A stretch of 31,263 nucleotides of DNA, taken from NCBI GenBank assembly GCA_934526125.1, contig CAKSZU010000019.1:1-31263 (forward strand), given 5' to 3'. Each line of letters begins with the position of its first letter. Positions within the stretch are counted from its first letter, which is position 1. The DNA comes from an uncultured Faecalibacterium sp. Lineage in GTDB: Bacteria; Bacillota; Clostridia; Oscillospirales; Ruminococcaceae. The position numbers were made by a program, and so were the translations under genes. The notes under the pieces are model-generated. The model saw only the letters and a program-made list of their open reading frames with translations. It did no database searches and was not told where the DNA came from. Positions 15,004 to 24,278 of this stretch are shown piece after piece.

Positions 15004-16542
15004 ATGACACGAAACCGCACGCTTTTCCCCCTTTGCGCCGTCCTGCTGACGCTGGGCATCGTGGCGGCCGGCATCTGGTACAACGGGCAGCTGCCCGCTC
15101 TGGCCGGTTTCGGCCCGCCGGGGGCAGATGCCGAAGCACGGTTCACCGCCTGGGCCGGGACCGACCCGGCACGGGGTGCCGAGGCCCAGCTGCTCCGCAC
15201 CACCTTACAATGGATGGCCGTCACCGTGTTCTGTACTCTGGCCGCGGTGGTGCTGGCGCTGTACCGGTACAAGCCCCAGCCGGAGATGGGGTACTTTCTG
15301 CTCTATCTGGCCGTCCTCATCGTCTGGGGCATCGTGATCATCTTCTCCCCCGCCGATGCCGCCGGGTGGGCCGCGGTGCTGCGGCGCGGGTTCTTCTCGC
15401 TGACGGTGCTGGCCCCCATCGGGCTCTGCTCCGCCCTGACCGGCATCACCCCCGGGTCCCGGCAGCAGAAGCTGGGCTTCCTTGCCCTGATCCTTGTCTA
15501 TCTGGTCCTGACCCTCTGCCCGCTGAACCGGGTACGGGCCGCCGGGCTGTTTGCGGGCATGGCCTGGTGCATGGGCATCCTGATCCTGGCTTACCGCCGG
15601 GGCTCCGGTTCTGCCCTTCTGATGCTGTTTCCCTGCGCCATCACGGCAGGGTTCCGGGTCTGGGTCATCCTGCCGGGGATGAAAGTCCCCTTCTTTGCGG
15701 AGAGCATTTATTTTTACATCTTCCGCTGTGCCCGGGTCTACGATGTCCCCTTTACGCTGGGCTGCATGGCCTATGTCTGCCGCCGGTTCGCTTTACAGTT
15801 CGAGCACACCGAGCAGCTGGCCCGGGAGCTGGACGCCCGGGTATTGGAGCGCACACAGGCTCTGACCGAGGAGACCGAGGCCCGCAAGAGCATGATGCTG
15901 AACATCTTCCACGACCTGCGCAGCCCCCTGTTTGCCGTCAGCAGCGGGCTGGAAACGCTGGAAGCGGCCCCCGAAGCCCTGCCTGCCCTTCTGCCGGCCC
16001 TCCGGCAGCGGGTGGAGTTTCTGCGCCGCCTGACCGAAGATCTGTTTCTGGCGGCCAAGCTGGAACAGAAACAGGTCCTGCTCAACGAGGACCGTGCGGC
16101 CCTGAACGAAGCGGCCGCCGCCGTCTGTGACAGCTGCCGCAGCGAGGCGGAGCGCAAAGGGATCGCCCTCCGGGAGGACACGGCGGCTTTTCTGCCGGTC
16201 TGGGGGGACAATGTCCGGCTGCAGCAGATCCTGCAGAATCTGGTCACCAATGCCATCCACTATACCCCCGCCGGGGGGAGCATCACCGTGGCCTGCAGCG
16301 CAGAAGATGGCTTTGCGCTGGTCCGTGTGCAGGACACCGGCTGCGGCATTGCGCCGGAAGATCAGGCCGCCGTCTTTGACCGGTACTTCCACACCACCGC
16401 CGACTCCAAACACGACTCCACCGGGCTGGGGCTCACCATCGCACAGGAGCTTGCCCGCCTGCACCACGGCGGGATCCTGCTGGAAAGCGCTGTGGGGAAA
16501 GGCAGCTGCTTTACCCTGAAACTGCCGCTGCTGCAGGACTGA
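15004..16542 (+). CDS. Multi-pass membrane sensor histidine kinase
   Basis: The 512-residue protein has a first membrane helix (about 7-26), an outside loop of some 40 residues, then about six or seven further helices up to residue 260. This polytopic sensor is unlike the usual two-helix sensor with a large external domain. A short coiled coil (about 262-295) leads to the kinase core: H-box FHDLRSPL with His303, N-box NLVTNAIHY, G1 DTGCGIA, F-box FDRYF and G2 GLGLTIA. It autophosphorylates and passes phosphate to the adjacent response regulator. The start at 15004 has AGGAGG seven bases upstream. The large membrane sensor suggests a membrane-borne or hydrophobic signal, and the ABC exporter downstream suggests a possible toxic compound; both are inference. 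Confidence 0.9.
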   Translation: MTRNRTLFPLCAVLLTLGIVAAGIWYNGQLPALAGFGPPGADAEARFTAWAGTDPARGAEAQLLRTTLQWMAVTVFCTLAAVVLALYRYKPQPEMGYFLLYLAVLIVWGIVIIFSPADAAGWAAVLRRGFFSLTVLAPIGLCSALTGITPGSRQQKLGFLALILVYLVLTLCPLNRVRAAGLFAGMAWCMGILILAYRRGSGSALLMLFPCAITAGFRVWVILPGMKVPFFAESIYFYIFRCARVYDVPFTLGCMAYVCRRFALQFEHTEQLARELDARVLERTQALTEETEARKSMMLNIFHDLRSPLFAVSSGLETLEAAPEALPALLPALRQRVEFLRRLTEDLFLAAKLEQKQVLLNEDRAALNEAAAAVCDSCRSEAERKGIALREDTAAFLPVWGDNVRLQQILQNLVTNAIHYTPAGGSITVACSAEDGFALVRVQDTGCGIAPEDQAAVFDRYFHTTADSKHDSTGLGLTIAQELARLHHGGILLESAVGKGSCFTLKLPLLQD

Positions 16543-16560
16543 GGAGCAGCGGACTGTTAA

Positions 16561-16722
16561 AACAACAAAAAGGCCGCCTTCTGCCAGACGCTGGACAAGC
16601 TCTATCACCGCTCCAAGGCAGAGAGCAAGGCGGATTTCGTCCATGTGGCCCGCCTGCTTGCAGAGCGGACCGGCCCGCAGGCGGAACAGCCGCCGGAAAG
16701 TGTGAGCGAACATGAAACCTGA
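16561..16722 (+). pseudogene. 5'-truncated coding remnant
   Basis: After a TAA at 16558 an open frame of 53 codons runs to TGA at 16720, with no ATG, GTG or TTG start near its beginning. Codon use is like the neighbours (mostly G or C in third position). The translated stretch contains AAFCQTLDKLYHRSKAES and ARLLAERTG and looks like the soluble helical end of a protein. Its stop overlaps the ABC gene start by 11 bases, as true operon genes do. I do not recognise the family. It may be the 3' end of a deleted gene that once stood between the kinase and the transporter. Confidence 0.4.
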
Positions 16723-18478
16723 AAAACGCACCCCCGAGGGGTTCCGGCCCGACCGCATCCTCTCCTATTTCCGGGAGGAATGGCGCATCCTGACCGCGGT
16801 CACCGTCTCGGGGCTCATCTACAACCTGGGCCTTCTGGCAGGGCCGTGGTTCGAGGGCAAGATGGCGGGCTGCCTTGCCCTGATCCTGGAAGGCCGCGCC
16901 GGGTTCCGGGAGATGCTCCGGCTGGCGGCAGCTTATGCGGCTGCCATCGGCGTGGTGCAGATCGCGCGGTATCTCAAGCGGCTCTACGTCCGGAAATTCG
17001 CAAACAACGTCAACCGCCAGATGAAGCAGATCCTCTACCGCACACTGGTCCATAAAAGCCGGCAGGAGCTGCATCAGGAAGCGGCGGGCAGCGTCATGAC
17101 CAAGGCGATCCTGGATGTGGACGACTGCGTGGAGGGGATGCGGAAGTTCACCACCGAGATCTTTGATACCGGCGTGGCTCTGGCCGCCTATGCGGGGATG
17201 CTGCTGTACTATGATGTACGGCTTGCCCTGCTGAGCATCCTGTTCACCCCCATCTCCTACCTGCTGGCCGAAAAAATGAAGGTCGTTGTCCAGCGCACCG
17301 GGGCCGCATTCAAAGTCCAGGCGGGGCGGCTGAGTACGGCCACGCTGGACCGGGCGTCCAATGCCGTGACCTACCGGGTCCACGGCTGCGAGGAAGAGCG
17401 GCAGCGCGCCTACGAGCAGGATCTGACCGCCTACGAGCGCTCGGCGGTGAAGGCCAACATCTGGAGTTCCTCCATGCAGCCGCTGTACCGGGCGATCTCG
17501 CTGACCGGTGTGCTGTTCATCCTGTATTCCGGCAGCCGGAACGTGCTGGGCACCGGCTGGCAGGCATGGGACATCGCCGCCTTCACCACTTTTCTGTCCT
17601 GTTTCACCAAGCTGGCGGTGAAGTCCTCCGGTGCGGCCAAGCTGTTCAACGCCGTCCACAAGGCGCAGGTGTCGTGGAAGCGGATCCGGCCCCTGATGCA
17701 GCAGCCGGAACCGCGGGAAGCCGTGCAGCCGGCCAAACCGGCCGCGCTGGACGTTTCGGATCTGGGCTTTGTCTACCCGGACGGCACCCGCATTTACAGC
17801 GGCATCTCCTTCTCGGCGCAGCCGGGGCAGATCATCGGGGTGACCGGCCCGGTGGCCTGCGGGAAATCCACCCTCGGGCGGACCTTCCTGTGTGAGTCGC
17901 CCTACGAGGGCAGCATCCGGTTCGGCGGGGCGGAGCTGCAGCACTTGCCGCCGGAACAGCGGGCGGGCATCGTGGGTTACCTTGGCCACGACCCGGAGCT
18001 GTTCGATGACAGCATCCGGAACAATGTCCTGCTGGGCCAGCGGGATGCCGACCCCGCCCGGTATCTGAAAGCGGTCTGCTTTGAGGAGGAAGCCGCCGCC
18101 ATGGAACAGGGCATGGATACCCTTGTGGGCAGCAGCGGTGTGCGGCTGTCCGGCGGGCAGGCACAGCGGCTGGCCCTTGCAAGGACCCTCTGCCGCCAGC
18201 GGCCGCTCCTGATCCTGGACGACCCGTTCTCGGCGCTGGACCGGAACACCGAGCGGCAGGTATTCGGACACCTGAAAGCGCTGGCCGCCGACCGCATCGT
18301 GATCCTGCTCTCGCACCGGCTGTATCTCTTCCCGGAGCTGGATCAGGTCCTCTGGATGGAGGACGGACAGGGCCGGGTGGGCACCCATGCCGAGCTGATG
18401 CGATCTGTGCCGGAATACGCAAAACTGTACCGTGAACAGGAAGGAGGTGCCCGCATATGCGCCGCAGAGAAAGTGTGA
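16712..18478 (+). CDS. ABC exporter half-transporter, subunit A (ATPase and permease fused)
   Basis: The 588-residue protein has an N-terminal six-helix exporter domain (about 25-320) and a C-terminal ATPase. Walker A is GPVACGKST (379-387), the signature is a canonical LSGGQAQR, Walker B is LLILDDPFSALD and the switch is SHRLYLF. The catalytic Glu after Walker B is Asp, and the Q-loop Gln appears to be His (YLGHDPELF). So its own ATP site is degenerate while its signature is intact. This complements subunit B, as in heterodimeric exporters such as TM287/288. The next gene overlaps it by 22 bases. Substrate unknown; drugs, peptides or lipids are usual. The ribosome binding site is weak, so translation may once have been coupled to the remnant upstream. 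Confidence 0.9.
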   Translation: MKPEKRTPEGFRPDRILSYFREEWRILTAVTVSGLIYNLGLLAGPWFEGKMAGCLALILEGRAGFREMLRLAAAYAAAIGVVQIARYLKRLYVRKFANNVNRQMKQILYRTLVHKSRQELHQEAAGSVMTKAILDVDDCVEGMRKFTTEIFDTGVALAAYAGMLLYYDVRLALLSILFTPISYLLAEKMKVVVQRTGAAFKVQAGRLSTATLDRASNAVTYRVHGCEEERQRAYEQDLTAYERSAVKANIWSSSMQPLYRAISLTGVLFILYSGSRNVLGTGWQAWDIAAFTTFLSCFTKLAVKSSGAAKLFNAVHKAQVSWKRIRPLMQQPEPREAVQPAKPAALDVSDLGFVYPDGTRIYSGISFSAQPGQIIGVTGPVACGKSTLGRTFLCESPYEGSIRFGGAELQHLPPEQRAGIVGYLGHDPELFDDSIRNNVLLGQRDADPARYLKAVCFEEEAAAMEQGMDTLVGSSGVRLSGGQAQRLALARTLCRQRPLLILDDPFSALDRNTERQVFGHLKALAADRIVILLSHRLYLFPELDQVLWMEDGQGRVGTHAELMRSVPEYAKLYREQEGGARICAAEKV

Positions 18479-20103
18479 GCCGTGTGATCCTTGCCGCCTT
18501 CCGGCAGCATCTCTGGCTCTCGGCGGGGATCTTATGTGCCGTGGCCGGGGCCATCGTCATGGCGCTGCTGCCGCCCATGATCCTCGGCATCGCCGTGGAC
18601 CGGCTGACGGCCGGGCAGCCCCTGCCCGTTTTTCTGGCCGTACTCTATTATCTCTTCCTGGCCCTGACGGGCGTGACCGAAAGTGTGCGGGAGGGTCTGT
18701 TGACCGTGTTCGGCCAGAAGATCACCCACGCCCTCCGCAGCAGCCTGATGGCCAAGTACATCCGCCTGACCACGGACGAGCTGACCGCCCAGGAACCGGG
18801 CACCATCGTCTCCCGCTTTGTGGGCGATGTGGACACCGTGGAGAACCTGTTCACTTCCGGCATCGTCAGCATGCTGGCGGATGCCTGCAAGATCCTGAGC
18901 ATCCTCGCCGTGATCTGGTTCCGCAACCGGGGGCTGGCACTGGTGCTGCTGGTGCTGCTGCCCTTCCTGTTCTGGTTCACCCGCACCGTCCAGAAACACA
19001 TGCTGGCCGCCCAGATCGAGAACCGCCGGGCCGTCGGCCGGGCTTCCGGCTATGTGCCGGAGACCGTCCACAACATCCGGACGATCCACTGCCTTGCCGA
19101 AGAGGACTACATGGAGCAGCGCTACGATGACGCTATCGTGGACAGCTTCCGGGCCGTCGAAAAGACCAACTTCTACGATGCCGTCTACTCGCCGGTCATT
19201 CTGGTGCTGAACGCCGTGGTCGTGGCCATCGTCATGCTCTTCTCGGCTTCCGGCAATGCCTCGGTCCTGACGCTGTTCGGGATGTCGGCCGGTACCGCCG
19301 TCTCCGTCATCAACTACATCTCGCAGATCTTCACCCCGGTGGAGAGCCTTGGCATGGAGATCCAGACCATCCAGTCCGCCGTTGCGGGTGTACACCGGAT
19401 CAACGAGTTCTTTGCTCTGGAAGAAGAGCCCCCCGAAGCGGCTGCAGAACCTTCGGAGCCGCAGAGCGGCTGTCCCTGCGTTGCGTTTTCCCATGTGGAT
19501 TTTGCCTACAGCCATGGGGCCGGGCGGAAGGTGCTGGACGATCTGAGCTTCTCGGTCTGCGAGGGCGAGCAGGTCACCCTCTCCGGCCGGACCGGCGCGG
19601 GAAAAAGCACCATTTTCAAACTGCTGCTGGGCCTGTATGAGCCGCAGGCCGGACAGGTGCTGATCCACGGCATCCCCGCCGCCCGGATCCCGGCACAGGA
19701 CCGCCGCCGTGTTTTCGGCTATGTGGAGCAGACCTTCCACATGGTCCCCGGGACGGTCCGGGATCAGATCACCCTCTATGACCCCTCCATCGGAATGGAC
19801 GCCGTCCGCCGGGCGGCCGAAATGGTGGGACTCGACACCGTGATCGCCCATCTGGAACAGGGGTACGACACCCCCTGTGTGCCGGAGCTGTTCTCGCAGG
19901 GGCAGTGGCAGCTTCTCTCCATTGCCCGGGCAACGGCAGCGGACCCGAAACTGCTTCTGCTGGACGAGATCACGGCCAGCATGGACGCGCAGACCGAAAA
20001 GCAGGTGCTTCAGGCCCTGCAGCGGTCGGCGGTGGACCGGACGGTCATCTCCATCTCTCACCGGGTCCATGCCGCGACCGGGCGGATCATCGAGATCTCC
20101 TGA
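18457..20103 (+). CDS. ABC exporter half-transporter, subunit B (ATPase and permease fused)
   Basis: The 548-residue partner has six membrane helices (about 10-300) and an ATPase domain with Walker A SGRTGAGKST, Q-loop GYVEQTFHM, Walker B LLLLDEITASMD with the catalytic Glu, and switch ISHRVH. Its signature is degenerate (ELFSQGQ instead of LSGGQ). With subunit A's intact LSGGQ it forms the one working ATP site of a heterodimer. The protein ends only about ten residues after the switch His, missing the usual C-terminal helix. The start has AGGAAGGAGGTG seven bases upstream, inside subunit A. No terminator is visible before the convergent sufU gene ten bases away. Confidence 0.9.
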   Translation: MRRRESVSRVILAAFRQHLWLSAGILCAVAGAIVMALLPPMILGIAVDRLTAGQPLPVFLAVLYYLFLALTGVTESVREGLLTVFGQKITHALRSSLMAKYIRLTTDELTAQEPGTIVSRFVGDVDTVENLFTSGIVSMLADACKILSILAVIWFRNRGLALVLLVLLPFLFWFTRTVQKHMLAAQIENRRAVGRASGYVPETVHNIRTIHCLAEEDYMEQRYDDAIVDSFRAVEKTNFYDAVYSPVILVLNAVVVAIVMLFSASGNASVLTLFGMSAGTAVSVINYISQIFTPVESLGMEIQTIQSAVAGVHRINEFFALEEEPPEAAAEPSEPQSGCPCVAFSHVDFAYSHGAGRKVLDDLSFSVCEGEQVTLSGRTGAGKSTIFKLLLGLYEPQAGQVLIHGIPAARIPAQDRRRVFGYVEQTFHMVPGTVRDQITLYDPSIGMDAVRRAAEMVGLDTVIAHLEQGYDTPCVPELFSQGQWQLLSIARATAADPKLLLLDEITASMDAQTEKQVLQALQRSAVDRTVISISHRVHAATGRIIEIS

Positions 20104-20113
20104 CTGCAGATTT

Positions 20114-20557
20114 TTATTTTGCTTTCACTTTGCCCTCGCCGTCCAGGGCTTCTTCCAGGGTATGCCATGCCAGAACGGCACACTTGACCCGGGCAGGGAC
20201 ATGGGCGATGCCCTGCAGGGCGGCGGCGTCTTCCAGATCATCCAGCTGCTCCGGAGTGATCTTGCCCTTGATCATATCGAAATACAGGCCGATCAGGCGG
20301 CGGGCGTCCTCCACGGTGCGGCCTTTCACAAGGTCGATCATCAGGGAAGCCGAGGCCTGCGAGATGGCGCAGCCGGTGCCGATGAAACCGGCATCCTCGA
20401 TGACGCCGTCCTTCACCCGCAGCTGCAGGGTGATATCATCCCCGCAGCTGGGGTTGACGCCTTCCAGACTGTGGGTGGCGTTCTCCACCGGGTGGCGGTT
20501 TTCCTTGCTGCGGCTGTTCTCGGTGATCACCTGCGTATAAAGCTCGTTCAGATTCAT
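20114..20557 (-). CDS. sufU: Iron-sulfur cluster assembly scaffold / sulfur acceptor SufU
   Basis: The 147-residue SufU/IscU-like protein has the three metal-binding cysteines: NPSCGDD (Cys38, with Asp40), GTGCAISQAS (Cys63) and RVKCAVLAWHTL (Cys126). The insertion between the second and third cysteines marks it as Firmicutes SufU rather than IscU. SufU takes persulfide sulfur from SufS through a zinc site and hands it to the SufBCD assembly complex. It is last in the sufCBDSU operon and its start overlaps the sufS stop by four bases (ATGA). It converges with the ABC exporter gene ten bases away and no terminator hairpin is seen between them. Confidence 0.95.
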   Translation of the reverse strand: MNLNELYTQVITENSRSKENRHPVENATHSLEGVNPSCGDDITLQLRVKDGVIEDAGFIGTGCAISQASASLMIDLVKGRTVEDARRLIGLYFDMIKGKITPEQLDDLEDAAALQGIAHVPARVKCAVLAWHTLEEALDGEGKVKAK

Positions 20558-21771
20558 AAGCCCATCACCTTCCGTACATTTTCCAGATTGTTGAGCAGGG
20601 CGTCCACGTCCTCCTCGGTGTTGTACAGCGCCACGCTGGCGCGGCAGCAGGAGCCGATGCCCAGAAAATCCATCAGGGGCTGGGCGCAGTGATGCCCGGC
20701 CCGGACGGCCACGCCGCCTGCATCCAGAATGGTGGCCACATCGTGGGGGTGGACATCCTGCACGTTGAAGGACACCACGCCGTACCGCCGGGCGGCCGTG
20801 GGGTCGCCGTAGACGGTCAGCCAGGGCATCTGGGCCATGCCGTTCAGCATCCGGTCCAGCAGGGCATGCTCGTGGGTCATCAGGGTGTCCCAGCCGATGT
20901 TCTGCAGATAGTCCAGCGCGGCCGCAAAACCGACCTCGCCGCCCACGTTCCGGGTACCGGCCTCGAACTTGCGGGGGCCTTCGGCCCAGGTGGCGCTGTG
21001 TTCATGCACGGCACCGATCATGTCGCCGCCGCTGAGGAAGGGCGGCATCTTTTCCAGCAGCTCCTTCCGGGCGTAGAGGGCACCCATGCCCATGGGCGCA
21101 TAGAGCTTGTGGGCGGAGCAGGCCGCAAAATCCACATCCAGCTGTTTCACGTCCACCGGCATGTGGGGGGCACTCTGGGCGCAGTCCAGCACCACCACGG
21201 CCCCCACGGCATGGGCCCGGGCCGCGATCTCTTCCACCGGTGCCCGCAGGCCCAGCACGTTGGACACCATGCCGATGGCCACCAGCTTCGTTTTCGGGGT
21301 GATCTTTTTGTCCAGCTCTTCCGCGGTCAGGTGGCCGTCCGGGCCGGGGTACAGGTAGACCAGCTTGGCACCGGTCGCCTCGGCCACCCGCTGCCACGGC
21401 ACCAGATCGGAGTGGTGCTCGGCGACGGAGAGTACGATCTCGTCCCCCGCGTGGAGGAAGTGGAGGCCGTAGCTGTAAGCCACCAGATTCAGGGACTCGG
21501 TGGTGTTCTGGGTAAAGACGATCTCGTCATCCTCCGCATGGAAGAACTGCGCCACCCGGCGGCGGGCCCCCTCGTGGGCATCGGTGGCCCGCATGGCCAG
21601 CTCATAGACGCCCCGGTGAGGGTTGGCGTTCTCATGGGTATAGTAGTTCACCACGGCATCCAGCACCTGTTTCGGGTGCTGGGTGGTGGCGGCGCTGTCC
21701 AGATAGACGAGCCGGGTGCCGTTCTCGTCGGCGTTCAGGATGGGAAAATCATTGATCCACGGATTCTGCAT
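20554..21771 (-). CDS. sufS: Cysteine desulfurase SufS
   Basis: The 405-residue PLP enzyme takes sulfur from cysteine, giving alanine and an enzyme persulfide. The signature pieces are YLDSAATTQHP near the start, NPHRGVYELA, VAEHHSDLVPW, DCAQSAPHMPVD, the PLP lysine in SAHKLYAPMG, RNVGGEVGFAAAL, AGHHCAQP and the catalytic loop GSCCRASVALYNTEED with the group II active-site Cys just before RAS. The start at 21771 is chosen for its MQNPWINDFPIL beginning and AAGGAGG ribosome binding site; it lies within the end of sufD (23-base overlap). Its partner SufU is translationally coupled downstream. Confidence 0.96.
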   Translation of the reverse strand: MQNPWINDFPILNADENGTRLVYLDSAATTQHPKQVLDAVVNYYTHENANPHRGVYELAMRATDAHEGARRRVAQFFHAEDDEIVFTQNTTESLNLVAYSYGLHFLHAGDEIVLSVAEHHSDLVPWQRVAEATGAKLVYLYPGPDGHLTAEELDKKITPKTKLVAIGMVSNVLGLRAPVEEIAARAHAVGAVVVLDCAQSAPHMPVDVKQLDVDFAACSAHKLYAPMGMGALYARKELLEKMPPFLSGGDMIGAVHEHSATWAEGPRKFEAGTRNVGGEVGFAAALDYLQNIGWDTLMTHEHALLDRMLNGMAQMPWLTVYGDPTAARRYGVVSFNVQDVHPHDVATILDAGGVAVRAGHHCAQPLMDFLGIGSCCRASVALYNTEEDVDALLNNLENVRKVMGL

Positions 21772-22840
21772 AGTCGAGCCTCCTTGCTGCGGCATCCCGC
21801 ACTTCCTCCCGCAGGGCTTCCAGCGGGATCTTTTCAATGGCCGGAGCAAAGCGGGCATCCACCATCAGGCGGCGGGCCTGCGCTTCGGTCAGGCCGCGGG
21901 AGCGCAGGTAGTAGAGCTTTCCCTCGTCCAGCCGTCCGATGGAGGCCGCATGCTGGCCCTCCACCTCTTCCTCGCCGCACAGGATCAGCGGGGCCGTGCG
22001 GTTGCGGGCGGCGGGGCTGAACAGCAGCACGTCCTCGCTCTCGTGGCCGACACCGCGCTTGGCCCCGCGCCGGAAATCGATGGTGCCGCGCAGGATCTTA
22101 TCGGCGCGCCCGGTCAGGACACCGGCGGTGTGCATCTCGCAGAGGGTATCCTTCGCGGTGTGGACCGAGACGTCGTTGTAGTCCAGCACAGCATCGCCGC
22201 TGCCGAAATACACGGCATCCAGATCATACTCGCTCTTGGACGCGGAGAGCTGCGCTTTCGCGCCGCAGGCGGACAGCAGCCCGCCCAGCTCGATGCGCAC
22301 CTGCTCCACATGGGCGTTCTTTTCTTCTTCAATGGCAACGGCATTCCAGCGGCGGGCCTTGTCGCCCAGCAGCTGGACCTGCACCAGCTTCACATGGGCA
22401 TTCTCCCCCGCACGGATACGGGTCAGGGAGGCGGCGACGCCGTTTTCTGCATCGCCCCGCACCACCTGCACCACGGTCAGCTCGCTGTCCGCACCGGCAT
22501 CCACGCTCAGGATGCTCAGGGCGTTGGGGTGGGCGGCGTCCAGCGTTGCCTCAAACAGGGCAGGCTCGTTCACTTTGGTATGCTCCGCCACGGTCAGGGC
22601 ATGGCGGACGGTGGCGTTTTCCAGCAGCCAGGTGTCGGTCTGTGCCCCCATACCGCTCTCGGAAAAGGCGGCGAAATCGGTCTCCGCCTCGCCGACCCCG
22701 GCCGGCAGGGTGAAGGCAATGTTTGCCTCGCCCCAGTCATCGCCGGACACCTCCGGCAGCACTGCCGCTGCGGGGGCACGGTTGACCCCGCACCGGTTCC
22801 AGGTGGGAACCGGCAGACAATTCATATTCTGATCGCTCAT
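21749..22840 (-). CDS. sufD: SUF complex subunit SufD
   Basis: The 363-residue protein has the SufB/SufD beta-helix core: LLENATVRHALTV, GENAHVKLVQVQLL, HTAKDTLCEMHTAGVLTGRADKILRGTIDFRRGAKR and the C-terminal VEGQHAASIGRLDEGKLYYLRSRGLTEAQARRLMV, which is diagnostic. SufD joins SufB and SufC in the SufBC2D scaffold that builds new iron-sulfur clusters. It follows sufB by 19 bases with a GAGGAGGG ribosome binding site and overlaps sufS. It is shorter than E. coli SufD (about 423 residues) mainly at the N-terminus, common in Firmicutes. Confidence 0.94.
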   Translation of the reverse strand: MSDQNMNCLPVPTWNRCGVNRAPAAAVLPEVSGDDWGEANIAFTLPAGVGEAETDFAAFSESGMGAQTDTWLLENATVRHALTVAEHTKVNEPALFEATLDAAHPNALSILSVDAGADSELTVVQVVRGDAENGVAASLTRIRAGENAHVKLVQVQLLGDKARRWNAVAIEEEKNAHVEQVRIELGGLLSACGAKAQLSASKSEYDLDAVYFGSGDAVLDYNDVSVHTAKDTLCEMHTAGVLTGRADKILRGTIDFRRGAKRGVGHESEDVLLFSPAARNRTAPLILCGEEEVEGQHAASIGRLDEGKLYYLRSRGLTEAQARRLMVDARFAPAIEKIPLEALREEVRDAAARRLDYAESVDQ

Positions 22841-22859
22841 AAATGATCCGGCCCTCCTC

Positions 22860-24278
22860 TCAGCCGATGCTCCCCTTCATCTCCAGATGGATGAGGTTGT
22901 TCATTTCCACGGCGTACTCCACGGGCAGCTCCTTGGCGATGGGCTCGGCAAAGCCGCCCACGATCAGGGCCCGGGCATCCTCTTCGGAAAGGCCCCGGCT
23001 CATCAGGTAGAACACGGCTTCCTCGCTGATGCGTCCGATCTTGGCCTCGTGGCCCACGTCCACGGCATCGCAGCGGATATCCATCTCAGGGATGGTATCG
23101 GAGCGGGAGCGGTCATCCAGCATCAGGCTCTCGCAGGAGACGGCGGAGCGGCTGTTCTTCGCATTGGGCAGCACCGTGACCGCGCTGCGGAAGTTGGAGA
23201 TGCCGCCGTCCCGGGCGATGGATTTGGTGGTGATGTGAGAGCTGGTGTTGGGGGCAGCGTGGACGACCTTGGCACCGGTGTCCAGATCCTGCCCGGCACC
23301 GGCAAAGGTGATGCCGGTGAACTCCATCCGGGCCCCCTCCCCTGCCAGAATGCTCATGGGGTACAGGCAGGAGGTGTGGGAGCCGAAGGAACCGGACACC
23401 CATTCGATGGTGCCGCCCTTTTCGACTTTGGCCCGCTTGGTGTTCAGGTTGTACATATTCTTCGACCAGTTCTCGATGGTCGAGTAGCGGACCCGGGCGT
23501 TCTCGGCAACGTAGATCTCCACACAGCCCGCATGGAGATTGGCCACGTTGTACTTGGGGGCGGAGCAGCCCTCGATGAAGTGCAGGTATGCCCCCTTGTC
23601 CACGATGATCAGGGTGTGTTCAAACTGGCCCGCACCGGGGGCGTTCAGGCGGAAATAGGACTGCAGGGGGATCTCCACATGGACCCCGGCAGGCACATAC
23701 ACGAAGGAGCCGCCGCTCCACACCGCGCCGTGCAGGGCGGCGAACTTGTGGTCGGTGGGCGGCACCAGCTTCATGAAGTGGCTCTTCACCATGTCGGCAT
23801 AGGGCCCGGTGAGGGCGCTCTCGATGTCGGTATAGACGACGCCCTGGGCGGCGACTTCGGCCTTGACGTTGTGGTAGACCACCTCGGAGTCATACTGCGC
23901 GCCCACACCGGCCAGCGAGGCCCGCTCGGCCTTGGGGATACCCAGACGCTCGAAGGTGTTCTTGATGTCCTCCGGCACCTCGCTCCACTTGCCCCGCATC
24001 TCGGTGTTGGGGCGGACGTAGGTGACGATATTGCGCATATCCAGCCCTTCGATGGAGGGGCCCCAGTTCTGCACCGGCATCTTATTGTAAATGTCCAGAC
24101 TCTTCAGGCGGAACTCCCGCATCCAGTCCGGATCATGCTTTTCCTCGGAAATTTTCTCCACGATATCCGGTGTCAGACCGGAGCTGACTTCAAAGGCAGC
24201 ATTGGCGGCATCCCTGATATCGTAAATGCTGCGGTCCACCTCGGCAACATCGGTCTTTTCGGTCTCAAAGGCTCTCAT
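22860..24278 (-). CDS. sufB: SUF complex subunit SufB
   Basis: The 472-residue protein is full length and highly typical. It has SGLTPDIVEKISEEKHDPDWMREFRLKSL at the N-terminus, GGSFVYVPAGVHVEIPLQSYFR, HFIEGCSAPKYNVANLHAGCVEIY, the ENWSKNMYNLNTKRA segment and the C-terminal VGHEAKIGRISEEAVFYLMSRGLSEEDAR. SufB accepts sulfur and carries the nascent cluster in the SufBC2D complex. Its start overlaps the sufC stop by four bases (ATGA), with GGAGGAGG inside the end of sufC. Confidence 0.97.
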   Translation of the reverse strand: MRAFETEKTDVAEVDRSIYDIRDAANAAFEVSSGLTPDIVEKISEEKHDPDWMREFRLKSLDIYNKMPVQNWGPSIEGLDMRNIVTYVRPNTEMRGKWSEVPEDIKNTFERLGIPKAERASLAGVGAQYDSEVVYHNVKAEVAAQGVVYTDIESALTGPYADMVKSHFMKLVPPTDHKFAALHGAVWSGGSFVYVPAGVHVEIPLQSYFRLNAPGAGQFEHTLIIVDKGAYLHFIEGCSAPKYNVANLHAGCVEIYVAENARVRYSTIENWSKNMYNLNTKRAKVEKGGTIEWVSGSFGSHTSCLYPMSILAGEGARMEFTGITFAGAGQDLDTGAKVVHAAPNTSSHITTKSIARDGGISNFRSAVTVLPNAKNSRSAVSCESLMLDDRSRSDTIPEMDIRCDAVDVGHEAKIGRISEEAVFYLMSRGLSEEDARALIVGGFAEPIAKELPVEYAVEMNNLIHLEMKGSIG

